A model generated the notes under the pieces. It made no database searches, had not been told where the DNA came from, and worked only from the letters and a program-made list of their open reading frames with translations. Shown here piece after piece: positions 24,883-32,421 of a DNA stretch of 64,000 bases. Each line of letters opens with the position of its first letter. Position 1 is the stretch's first letter. Source of the DNA: Brucella anthropi ATCC 49188 (lineage in GTDB: Bacteria > Pseudomonadota > Alphaproteobacteria > Rhizobiales > Rhizobiaceae). Both the position numbers and the translations under genes were made by a program. The stretch lies in NCBI RefSeq assembly GCF_000017405.1, contig NC_009668.1, positions 1,452,001 to 1,516,000 on the forward strand, written 5' to 3'.

Positions 24883-25911
24883 TCACTGGGCTGGTGTTTG
24901 GTTGGGGCCGTCATCGGGCGTGAAAAACACATCGGCATGCATGTCCTCACCACGTAATCCGCGCGCCAAGGCGAGCTGAATGGCAGCGTCAACCATTCCC
25001 GGTGGGCCGGCGACATAGGCCTTCCACCCATCAAGGTCCATCAGGTCGTCGGCAACCGCCTTTGTCACAAAACCACAGCGGTACTGTGTCGCTTCTGCCT
25101 CGGATAACACCACCACAAAGGTAAGATTGGCATACTGTTCGGCCAAGGACTGAAAATGCTCGACGAGGTAGAGATCACACTCGCTGCGTGCTCCGAAATA
25201 AACATGGATCGGCTGCTTCATGCCGTGAGCAAGGGCGGTCTCAACGATCGACTTGATCGGCGCAAGGCCGGAACCGCCAGCGATGCACAGCATCGGGCCG
25301 GAATGATTTTGGCGCAGATAGGAGGAACCAAGGGGAAATTCGAGTTCAACTTTGTCACCGGACTTCAGCGCGCCGTGTATGTGTTCGGACGTAATACCTC
25401 CTGCGACGCGGCGAACGTGAAATTCCAGACTGCCCTCACCTACACGGTTGGCCATGGAATAGCTGCGCACCGGAGTTCCGGTAAATCTGATCTGGGCATA
25501 TTGTCCGGCGGTAAACGGCAAAGACGAGCCATCTGCAGGCGCAATTCGTATCAGTTTGATGTCGTGCGTGAGGTCATATAGTCCGATCACGACCGCATCA
25601 AGACGCCGCGGAGCCTCCACGGCCTTTTCGTCGCTGACAAGCCACGCGACAGCGACATCCGTTTGCGGCAATGCACAGCACGCGAGGATCAAGCCGTCGG
25701 ATTTCTCCTCCTCAGTCAGTGCAAAGCGCGAGTGCTGAAGCAATTGAACCTCACCCTCGATCAGGCGCGATTTGCATGAACCGCAGCGACCGGATCGGCA
25801 GCCATGAGGATAGGAAATACCGGCAGCGAGTGCGGCTTCGAGGATTGTTTGTCCGTTCGAGACTTCCAGTCGGGTCCGTGTCTGTCGTATATCAACGTTT
25901 CTTCTGGTCAT
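24883..25911 (-). CDS. 2Fe-2S ferredoxin / FAD-NAD(P)H oxidoreductase
   Basis: 342 residues from ATG 25911 (AAGGA 8 bases upstream); an in-frame ATG at 25935 lies inside the preceding gene and lacks a site. The N-terminus is a plant-type 2Fe-2S ferredoxin domain with CRSGRCGSC and a fourth Cys in LACCAL. Then come the FAD-binding barrel with RSYSMAN (the RxYS motif) and the NAD(P)H domain with CIAGGSGLAPIKSI and AYVAGPPGMVDAA. This is the layout of reductase components of ring-hydroxylating and methane-type oxygenases, but no oxygenase gene lies nearby. In this operon it more likely supplies electrons to a metal- or thiol-stress function (inference). It follows the glutaredoxin gene with an 11-base overlap region. 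Confidence 0.88.
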   Translation of the reverse strand: MTRRNVDIRQTRTRLEVSNGQTILEAALAAGISYPHGCRSGRCGSCKSRLIEGEVQLLQHSRFALTEEEKSDGLILACCALPQTDVAVAWLVSDEKAVEAPRRLDAVVIGLYDLTHDIKLIRIAPADGSSLPFTAGQYAQIRFTGTPVRSYSMANRVGEGSLEFHVRRVAGGITSEHIHGALKSGDKVELEFPLGSSYLRQNHSGPMLCIAGGSGLAPIKSIVETALAHGMKQPIHVYFGARSECDLYLVEHFQSLAEQYANLTFVVVLSEAEATQYRCGFVTKAVADDLMDLDGWKAYVAGPPGMVDAAIQLALARGLRGEDMHADVFFTPDDGPNQTPAQ

Positions 25912-25921
25912 CCGGTTTTCC

Positions 25922-26188
25922 TTACAGTCCATCATTCAATCCGAGGGCCTTGAGCAAACCTGGCTTCTGCCGCACGAATGTTCCGTAGAAAATTTCAGAA
26001 CCGACAATCGTGATCGGAGCCACCCGAACCCCTGTGCGCGCTTTGGCTTCCTCGGCAATCTCCGGCTCACTGAGGTCGCGCTCCTCATAGGAAAGCCCCT
26101 GCTCGGAGAGCCAGCGCTTAAGGGCATGACAATCCGGACAAGTCGGGGTTGTGTAAATGAGAATGTGCGGCGTACTGGTGTGCGTCAT
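25922..26188 (-). CDS. Glutaredoxin-like protein
   Basis: 88 residues from ATG 26188 (MTHTSTPHILIYTTPTCPDC), preceded by AAAGG. The redox motif CPDC follows ILIYTTPT, and the cis-Pro is in VRVAPITIVG, where thioredoxin-fold proteins place it. The longer in-frame reading from 26272 would put the start inside the promoter. It is the first gene of a leftward operon (glutaredoxin, reductase, 58-aa protein) and stands immediately behind the MerR-type promoter at 26271-26301. A dithiol enzyme beside a flavin reductase could restore thiols oxidised by Cu or Au ions or by electrophiles. Confidence 0.85.
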   Translation of the reverse strand: MTHTSTPHILIYTTPTCPDCHALKRWLSEQGLSYEERDLSEPEIAEEAKARTGVRVAPITIVGSEIFYGTFVRQKPGLLKALGLNDGL

Positions 26189-26270
26189 ATCTGGGCCTTT
26201 CACTCGGTGGACGTGCTTGCGTTCCCAGTCCGGCCGACAATCGACTGGCGTTCTGAGCGGAATTTTTGTC

Positions 26271-26301
26271 AACCTGCAGCTTCCAACACTTGTAAGGTCA
26301 A
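26271..26301 (-). promoter_or_regulatory. MerR-type promoter/operator for the glutaredoxin-reductase operon
   Basis: On the leftward strand -35 TTGACC (26301-26296) and -10 CAGGTT (26276-26271) have a 19-base spacer TTACAAGTGTTGGAAGCTG. The right half GTTGGAAG matches the other three sites; the left half is more divergent. Confidence 0.65.
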
Positions 26302-26498
26302 GACCGTTTTTTTGCGCAGGGACGTGACCCGATCACGAACAGTGCGAAGGCTCCGGCCCTCACATGCAAGAGCAGCATCGTTTGATCGATCGCTTCTTCC
26401 CTTTCCCGGAATATTGGCGAAACAACGCGCCAGATTGGCCGCCAAACGAGGTTGCAGCTGCCACCAATACTCTCCTTGGGAAAATAACTCTCAGGGCC

Positions 26499-26529
26499 TT
26501 GACCTTTCCACCGTTGGAAACAGCAAGGT
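26499..26529 (+). promoter_or_regulatory. MerR-type promoter/operator for the RND efflux genes
   Basis: -35 TTGACC (26499-26504), spacer TTTCCACCGTTGGAAACAG (19 bases), poor -10 CAAGGT (26524-26529). The spacer matches the HMA-gene site at most positions. It lies 62 bases before the adaptor start codon. Confidence 0.75.
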
Positions 26530-26591
26530 CGTCAAATGACCGTCGTCATGTCCCGCTGGCAGACGCTGCGGCCCTATGAAGGAGAACGAGA

Positions 26592-27836
26592 ATGAGTAAT
26601 AGAGCCGCCGCCCTGTTCCTGGCCGGCGCCGTCATCGTTGGTGGTACCTTTTATGCGGTCTATCGAGACGATATCGAGCCATATACCCAAAGATTCCTCT
26701 CGCTTGTTTCATCCGCAGCCGCACAGCCCGCTCAAATGCCTGCTCCCCAAGTACCGATTGCCGAGGTCGTCACACGCAATGTTGCCCCATCCGTAGAGTT
26801 TACCGGTCATACCGAGGCAACAAGGACAGTTGACCTGCGTCCACGTGTAGGTGGGGCCATAGTTAGCGTCAGCGTTCCTGAAGGCCGCCTTGTTCGACCC
26901 GGCGATCTTCTGTTCCAGATTGATGCAAGGCCGTTCCAGGTCGCATTGGATGCAGCCAAAGCTCAATTGCAGCAGGCTATTGCTTTGCTTGATCAGGCTG
27001 AGATCGATTTCAAACGCGCTGAAGCGCTGGCTCCGAATGGGACTGTATCGCGTAAGACCTTTGATGATGCGAAGGCTGCACTTCGGCAACGCAAGGCTCA
27101 GGTGGAGATCGTCAAGGCTGCCATTGCAGCTGCAGAACTCGATCTGTCTTTCACGCGTGTCACAGCACCGATTGCCGGTCGCGTTGATCGCGTTCTTGTC
27201 ACAGAAGGCAATCTCGTTACCGGCGGCAATGCGGGGGCTGCCACGCTTCTCACCACGATTGTTTCGACCGATCCACTCTATGTTTATTTCGATATCGATG
27301 AAGCAACCTATCTGGAATTCGCAGCTCGTGGACGCGCATCCGTGACGGAGGGCGAAGCGGACAGGCTTCCGGTTAAGGTCGGCTTGATGACCGATAATGG
27401 CCACCCGCTTGTCGGCGAACTCGATTTTCTCGGCAACCGCATCGACCGGGGCACAGGCACGATCAGAGCCCGTGCAATCGTTCAGAATTACGACGACAGA
27501 CTGGCTCCTGGCCTTTTCGTGCGAGTGAAGCTCGTGACTGCCGAACCGACCCAAACCGTACTCATTGATGAGCAGGCGATTGCCGTCGACCAGGGGCGAC
27601 GCTATGTGCTGGTACTCGGAGCGGAGAATAAGGCAGAGTACCGCCCGATTGAACTGGGGCCGATGATCGACGGAATGCGCGTTGTTTCTGCGGGGCTCAA
27701 GTCCGGTGAAAAAATCATCATCAAGGGGCTCGTTCGCCCCGGAATGGAAGTCGATCCGCAGATAGTGCCGATGCTCTCCAACCAGCAGGGCGAAGCTGCC
27801 CAGGCTGCAGCAGGTGTTCGGGAGGCGCATCGATGA
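26592..27836 (+). CDS. RND efflux periplasmic adaptor (MexE/GesA-like)
   Basis: 414 residues after GGAG (AAGGAGAACGAG before ATG). An N-terminal membrane anchor (ALFLAGAVIVGGTFYAVY) without a lipobox Cys is followed by the lipoyl half-motifs (VDLRPRVGGAIVSVSVPEGRLVRPGDLLFQID and the later SFTRVTAPIAGRVDRVLVTEGNLV) around a coiled-coil hairpin (~105-165), then the beta-barrel and membrane-proximal domains. It bridges the inner-membrane pump to an outer-membrane channel. The stop overlaps the pump start by 4 bases (ATGA). The control region upstream carries a MerR-type promoter, so the pump would be induced by the signal sensed by the regulator at 23264. Confidence 0.93.
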   Translation: MSNRAAALFLAGAVIVGGTFYAVYRDDIEPYTQRFLSLVSSAAAQPAQMPAPQVPIAEVVTRNVAPSVEFTGHTEATRTVDLRPRVGGAIVSVSVPEGRLVRPGDLLFQIDARPFQVALDAAKAQLQQAIALLDQAEIDFKRAEALAPNGTVSRKTFDDAKAALRQRKAQVEIVKAAIAAAELDLSFTRVTAPIAGRVDRVLVTEGNLVTGGNAGAATLLTTIVSTDPLYVYFDIDEATYLEFAARGRASVTEGEADRLPVKVGLMTDNGHPLVGELDFLGNRIDRGTGTIRARAIVQNYDDRLAPGLFVRVKLVTAEPTQTVLIDEQAIAVDQGRRYVLVLGAENKAEYRPIELGPMIDGMRVVSAGLKSGEKIIIKGLVRPGMEVDPQIVPMLSNQQGEAAQAAAGVREAHR

Positions 27837-30800
27837 ACATCCCGCGCTTTTTCGTAGACCGCCCGATCTTTGCGGTTGTCCTCTCTGTCCTGATGTTGAT
27901 TGGTGGAGGGCTCACACTCCTGAAGCTGCCCTTGAGTGAGTATCCGCAGGTAACTCCTCCAACGGTGCAGGTTACGGCGAACTATCCGGGTGCCAGCCCT
28001 GAAGTGATCACCGAAACGGTCGCCGCGCCGCTGGAGCAGGTCATTAATGGCGTGGAGAATATGCTCTATATGAGCTCGCAGGCTGCCACCGATGGACGTA
28101 TGACGTTGACCGTGACGTTCCAGCAGGGCACGGATCCTGACATGGCGCAAATTCAGGTGCAGAATCGTGTCTCACGCGCGCTTCCGCGTCTGCCGCAGGA
28201 GGTTCAGCGCATCGGCGTGGTGACGCAAAAGACTTCGCCCGATATCCTGATGGTGGTTCATCTCGTATCACCCGATGATCGCTATGATCCGCTCTATCTG
28301 TCGAATTTCGCCACCTTGCAGGTACGCGACCAGCTTGCGCGTATCTCGGGTGTAGGCGATGTGCTTGTCTGGGGGGCTGGTGAATACTCCATGCGGGTCT
28401 GGCTTGATCCGGCGAAAGTGGCCGCCCGCGGTCTGACCGCTTCGGACGTCGTGGCAGCAATTCAGGAGCAGAATGCCCAGGTAGCCGCAGGCTCGGTAGG
28501 CCAACAACCAGATGCCTCGGCTGCACTTCAGGTTACGGTCAATACACTCGGCAGGTTATCCAATGAGGAACAGTTCGGCGATATCGTCGTCAAGACCGGC
28601 GCTGATGGTCAGGTTACCCGGTTGCGGGACGTTTCACGAATCGAACTAGGGGCTGACGGCTATGCTCTACGCAGTCTTCTCGATGGAAAACCGGCACTGG
28701 CGATGCAGATCGTCCAGAGCCCCGGCGCCAACGCACTTGATGTAGCCAGTGCCATTCGCGGCACCATGGAAGAACTGCAGAAGGGGTTTCCCGAAGGGAT
28801 CGAATATCGCATTGCCTATGATCCCACAGTCTTCGTGAAAGCCTCCCTTGAGGCTGTCGTGATGACATTGCTTGAAGCCATTGTCCTGGTCGTAATCGTT
28901 GTCGTGCTCTTCCTTCAGACTTGGCGTGCTTCGATCATTCCTTTGGTCGCCGTGCCGATATCGTTGGTCGGCACATTCGCCCTCATGTATATGTTCGGTT
29001 TCTCGCTGAACACGCTATCTCTGTTCGGCTTGGTGCTATCCATCGGAATTGTGGTCGATGACGCTATCGTCGTCGTCGAAAATGTCGAGCGTCACATCGC
29101 GCTCGGCGAAACGCCCAAGCAAGCTGCTCGCAAGGCTATGGACGAAGTGACGGGACCAATCATTGCCATTACGTCTGTGCTCTCGGCGGTCTTTATCCCC
29201 TCCGCATTTCTGTCCGGCCTGCAAGGTGAGTTCTATCGCCAATTCGCCCTTACAATCGCAATTTCGACCATCCTGTCGGCAATCAACTCCCTCACACTTT
29301 CTCCTGCGCTTGCAGGTGTGCTCTTGAAGCCGCATCACGGCGACGTCAAACGTGATCTCCTGACACGGGTGATCGACGGTTTGTTCGGCTGGTTCTTCAG
29401 GCTCTTCAACCGGTTCTTCGACAGTGCATCGACTGCCTATGTCTGGTCGGTGCGACGGGCCTTGAGGTTGAGCGCGGTCGTCCTGTTCGTCTATGCTGGC
29501 CTGCTCGGCATGACATGGATGGGGTTCCAGACTGTACCTAGCGGATTTGTTCCGGCTCAGGACAAATATTATCTCGTTGGTATTGCGCAGCTGCCAACGG
29601 GAGCGTCGCTCGACAGAACCGAGGCGGTGGTTAAGAAAATGTCGGAGATCGCACTTGCCGAACCCGGCGTGGAAAGTGTGGTCGCTTTCCCGGGGCTTTC
29701 GGTCAATGGCATGGTCAATATCCCGAACGCTGCTGTCATGTTCACGATGCTCAAGCCCTTTGACGAACGCAACGATCCCTCCTTGTCCGCCTTTGCCATA
29801 GCAGGCCGCTTGATGGGCAAGTTCAGCCAGATACCTGATGGTTTTGCCGGTATATTTCCGCCACCGCCGGTTCCTGGCCTCGGTACGACTGGAGGTTTCA
29901 AAATCCAGATCGAAGACAGGGCCGGCCTGGGGCTTGAAGCGCTTGCCGGGGCGCAAGGGGCAATCATGGCCAAGGCGATGCAGGCACCGGAACTCGCGGG
30001 CATGCTTGCAAGCTTCCAGATGAATGCGCCACAGGTTCAGGTGGATATCGACCGGGTGAAAGCCAAATCGCAAGGTGTGCCCCTCAACACAATTTTTGAA
30101 ACGCTGCAGGTGAACCTTGGTTCTCTCTATGTGAATGATTTCAATCGTTTTGGCAGGACTTATCGGGTGGTTGTCCAGGCAGATGCGCCTTTCCGGATGC
30201 ACCCGGAAGATATTGGCCGACTGAAGGTGCGCAACATGGCGGGCGAAATGATTCCGTTGTCGGCGCTTTTGACGATCCAGCATAGTTCGGGACCGGATCG
30301 TGTCATGCATTACAACAGCTTTCCATCAGCTGATATCAGCGGCGGTCCGGCCCCCGGCTATTCGTTCGGACAGGCAACAGCCGCAATAGAACGCATCATG
30401 ACAGAAACCCTGCCATCCGGCATGGCCTTCGAATGGACGGAGCTCGCCTATCAGGAGAAGCAGGCCGGAAACACGGCAATGTATATCTTCCCACTTTCCG
30501 TTCTACTCGCTTTTCTCATTCTGGCTGCCCAGTATAATAGCTGGTCATTACCGCTTGCTGTATTGCTGATCGCGCCGATGGCTCTCCTTTCGGCAATTGT
30601 CGGAGTCTGGCTTACCGGTGGCGACAACAACATTTTTACTCAGATCGGTTTCGTCGTTCTGGTTGGCCTTGCTGCCAAGAATGCGATCCTGATCGTCGAG
30701 TTCGCGCGAGCGAAGGAAAATGAGGGCGTCGATCCGTTAAATGCGGTGCAAGAGGCGGCACGGCTTCGACTTCGACCCATCCTGATGACTTCGCTCGCCT

Positions 30801-31006
30801 TCATTGCCGGTGTCGTGCCACTTGTGATCGCAACAGGAGCGGGTGCCGAAATGCGGCATGTCATGGGCATAGCCGTGTTTTCCGGCATGCTCGGTGTCAC
30901 GTTGTTCGGGCTGCTCCTGACGCCGATATTCTACGTCGTGGTGCGAAAACTCGCATTGCGTCGAGATAAAAATGTTGCAGGATCGGCACAAGAACAGAAA
31001 CCATGA
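27833..31006 (+). CDS. RND efflux pump, HAE (drug) type, MexF/GesB-like
   Basis: 1057 residues, the usual AcrB/MexF length with 12 membrane segments and two large periplasmic loops. The proton-relay residues are present: the Asp pair in GIVVDDAIVVVENVERH (helix 4) and the Lys in GLAAKNAILIVEFARAKE (helix 10). The Asp pair marks the drug-type HAE family; metal-type pumps such as CusA carry a different helix-4 signature. HAE pumps export hydrophobic drugs, solvents and, for Salmonella GesB, gold complexes. No outer-membrane channel gene follows, so the complex must borrow one. A terminator lies 240 bases downstream at 31247-31286. Confidence 0.95.
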   Translation: MNIPRFFVDRPIFAVVLSVLMLIGGGLTLLKLPLSEYPQVTPPTVQVTANYPGASPEVITETVAAPLEQVINGVENMLYMSSQAATDGRMTLTVTFQQGTDPDMAQIQVQNRVSRALPRLPQEVQRIGVVTQKTSPDILMVVHLVSPDDRYDPLYLSNFATLQVRDQLARISGVGDVLVWGAGEYSMRVWLDPAKVAARGLTASDVVAAIQEQNAQVAAGSVGQQPDASAALQVTVNTLGRLSNEEQFGDIVVKTGADGQVTRLRDVSRIELGADGYALRSLLDGKPALAMQIVQSPGANALDVASAIRGTMEELQKGFPEGIEYRIAYDPTVFVKASLEAVVMTLLEAIVLVVIVVVLFLQTWRASIIPLVAVPISLVGTFALMYMFGFSLNTLSLFGLVLSIGIVVDDAIVVVENVERHIALGETPKQAARKAMDEVTGPIIAITSVLSAVFIPSAFLSGLQGEFYRQFALTIAISTILSAINSLTLSPALAGVLLKPHHGDVKRDLLTRVIDGLFGWFFRLFNRFFDSASTAYVWSVRRALRLSAVVLFVYAGLLGMTWMGFQTVPSGFVPAQDKYYLVGIAQLPTGASLDRTEAVVKKMSEIALAEPGVESVVAFPGLSVNGMVNIPNAAVMFTMLKPFDERNDPSLSAFAIAGRLMGKFSQIPDGFAGIFPPPPVPGLGTTGGFKIQIEDRAGLGLEALAGAQGAIMAKAMQAPELAGMLASFQMNAPQVQVDIDRVKAKSQGVPLNTIFETLQVNLGSLYVNDFNRFGRTYRVVVQADAPFRMHPEDIGRLKVRNMAGEMIPLSALLTIQHSSGPDRVMHYNSFPSADISGGPAPGYSFGQATAAIERIMTETLPSGMAFEWTELAYQEKQAGNTAMYIFPLSVLLAFLILAAQYNSWSLPLAVLLIAPMALLSAIVGVWLTGGDNNIFTQIGFVVLVGLAAKNAILIVEFARAKENEGVDPLNAVQEAARLRLRPILMTSLAFIAGVVPLVIATGAGAEMRHVMGIAVFSGMLGVTLFGLLLTPIFYVVVRKLALRRDKNVAGSAQEQKP

Positions 31007-31310
31007 CAATAAGCCGAAGCAACCTGACATAAGGAATGCAGAAGAAAACCTGGACTATCAAGAAGATGGTTCATGTATTCATACGAAGACAATATCCGAG
31101 CAAAAACACATTAAACGGCCAATTCCAAGAATACGGCGTCGGCTTGATCTGCGTTCAGAGTTTGCTCCCCGAGCCCTGAATACTCAAATGTTCACAGGGG
31201 CCGTTGTTGAACAGTTTAAAAGAGAAGGCGGTGCCATAACGGCGAAAGGCACTAGCCGGAACTCCAACGGATTCCGGCTAGTGCTTCGTTCTCTCTTTGC
31301 CGTCCGGTTA
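31007..31310. other. Convergent intergenic region with terminator
   Basis: About 300 bases between the RND gene and the convergent DUF899 gene. The only structure seen is the hairpin at 31247-31286. Confidence 0.5.
31247..31286. terminator. Hairpin terminator between convergent genes
   Basis: GCACTAGCCGGAA (31249-31261) pairs perfectly with TTCCGGCTAGTGC (31272-31284) around a 10-base loop; the stem can extend by two more pairs. The right side continues CGTTCTCTCTTTG. Confidence 0.8.
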
Positions 31311-32021
31311 TCATGCCTTATGGAGCGATTGCCCGTAGCGATCGTGACGGCGCACCCAGTCCATGCCTCCGGCTTCGTTGCGACCTTTCGGAGCGAGATC
31401 GAGCATATTGTAAGTGCCCATCATTACCTCGACGCCGCGCCCATAAGTGGAGTAGGTCCGGAAGACCTCGCCCGCATCGTCTTTGTAAAAAGCGCTGACG
31501 CCCGGCCATTCCTCGCCAATTTCCCTCCATTCGCCGAAGTTGTAATCGATTTTTCCGCCAGCAACCTCATCAGGTGTGAAGCTTACTCGAAAATCGTAGT
31601 TGAAGTCGGTACCGAAGGATGACACCCACTTGAACTGCCAGCCCATACGCTCGCGGTAACGTTCAATGTCGGCAAGCGGCGCGCGGGAGACGGCGATCAT
31701 GGTGACGTCGTGATGCGCAAGGTGCTTGTTCATACCATCGGTGTGGTCAGCCATGAAGGAGCAGCTGGGGCAGCCTTCCTTCCATCCCGGCGCGAACATG
31801 AAATGCTGCACCAGAAGTTGAGATCGGCCATCGAAGAGATCTGCCAGCGTGCTTGAGCCGTCCGGCGTGTCGAAGACATATTCCTTGTTGATGCGCACCC
31901 ACGGCAAGGCGAGCCGCTGCTGGGCAACCTTGTCGCGAAGACGCGTCAACTCCTTCTCCGCTTTCAGGAAATCCCGGCGAGCGGTCAGCCAGTCATCATG
32001 TGAAACAACAGCGTGTTGCAT
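31311..32021 (-). CDS. DUF899 family thioredoxin-fold protein
   Basis: Start at ATG 32021 (MQHAVVSHDDWLTARRDFLKAEKELTRLRD), giving 236 residues. DUF899 landmarks are present: WVRINKEYVFDTPDG, FMFAPGWKEGCPSCSFMADH with the CPSC pair, VSRAPLADIERYRERMGW, and YGRGVEVMMGTYNMLDLAPKGRNE. The fold is thioredoxin/peroxiredoxin-like and the enzymatic role is not established for the family. It follows, with a 10-base gap, the gene of a small membrane protein (32032-32307). It faces the RND operon across a shared terminator. A redox function would suit the neighbouring stress genes, but that is inference. Confidence 0.88.
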   Translation of the reverse strand: MQHAVVSHDDWLTARRDFLKAEKELTRLRDKVAQQRLALPWVRINKEYVFDTPDGSSTLADLFDGRSQLLVQHFMFAPGWKEGCPSCSFMADHTDGMNKHLAHHDVTMIAVSRAPLADIERYRERMGWQFKWVSSFGTDFNYDFRVSFTPDEVAGGKIDYNFGEWREIGEEWPGVSAFYKDDAGEVFRTYSTYGRGVEVMMGTYNMLDLAPKGRNEAGGMDWVRRHDRYGQSLHKA

Positions 32022-32031
32022 TGTGAGTCTC

Positions 32032-32307
32032 CTATGGTTTGGTATTGGGGAGTTGGAAACGGGCGGCAAAAAGCTTCATCCACGGCGGTAGGTGAAAGAG
32101 GCTCATCAACACGTACATCACGGCCATACTGTTGACGGAGACGAAGGTCGATGCGCCAGAACACATCATTATGTCCTGCGAGCCGACTGCAGACATCCAC
32201 GCCATCAGCGCGAATGTCGGGGTGGCGGCGAGCCCAATCCAACCGGACGCATCACTCGTCAGCTTGGACGACGAACCAACTTTTTCTGTTAAGGTGCGCC
32301 TTGGCAT
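32032..32307 (-). CDS. Small integral membrane protein, 91 aa
   Basis: Start at ATG 32307, 8 bases behind GGAG. The 91-residue product has two or three predicted membrane helices (GWIGLAATPTFALMAWMSAV and FVSVNSMAVMYVLMSLF) and a short polar tail. I recognise only that similar small membrane proteins occur with DUF899 genes; no function is known to me. It is the first gene of a two-gene operon with DUF899 and is divergent from the HTH regulator at 32409, which may control it. Confidence 0.65.
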   Translation of the reverse strand: MPRRTLTEKVGSSSKLTSDASGWIGLAATPTFALMAWMSAVGSQDIMMCSGASTFVSVNSMAVMYVLMSLFHLPPWMKLFAARFQLPNTKP

Positions 32308-32379
32308 TTCTGCTTCTCCCATCGAATTGCCGTTTCCAGCCGTTGCGATACAATCAAGCTAGCTCGGATGGAGGGGATC

Positions 32380-32421
32380 ATGAGAGTTACAAGTATGACG
32401 GGATTTCAATGGACCCGCTGA
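32380..32421 (+). CDS. Possible 13-codon leader overlapping the regulator start
   Basis: ATG 32380 follows GAGGGG at close spacing, and the frame MRVTSMTGFQWTR ends at TGA 32419-32421, 10 bases inside the regulator gene that starts at 32409 in another frame and itself lacks a good ribosome site. Translational coupling is possible; the evidence is only the spacing. Confidence 0.25.
   Translation: MRVTSMTGFQWTR

Larger units (their letters stand above)
26189..26591. other. Divergent control region between the reductase operon and the RND operon
   Basis: These 403 bases carry two MerR-type promoters pointing outward (26271-26301 and 26499-26529), about 200 bases apart. The sequence between them (26302-26498) has no gene or repeat I can support. 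Confidence 0.6.

Noticed and set aside
26364..26579. 71-codon frame upstream of the RND adaptor
   Set aside because: It runs across the MerR-type promoter, has no ribosome site, and shows no recognisable domain.
26709..27830. 373-codon frame opposite the RND adaptor
   Set aside because: Antisense shadow of an adaptor gene with intact lipoyl motifs.
29036..30310. 424-codon frame opposite the RND pump
   Set aside because: Antisense shadow with His/Arg-rich low-quality protein.
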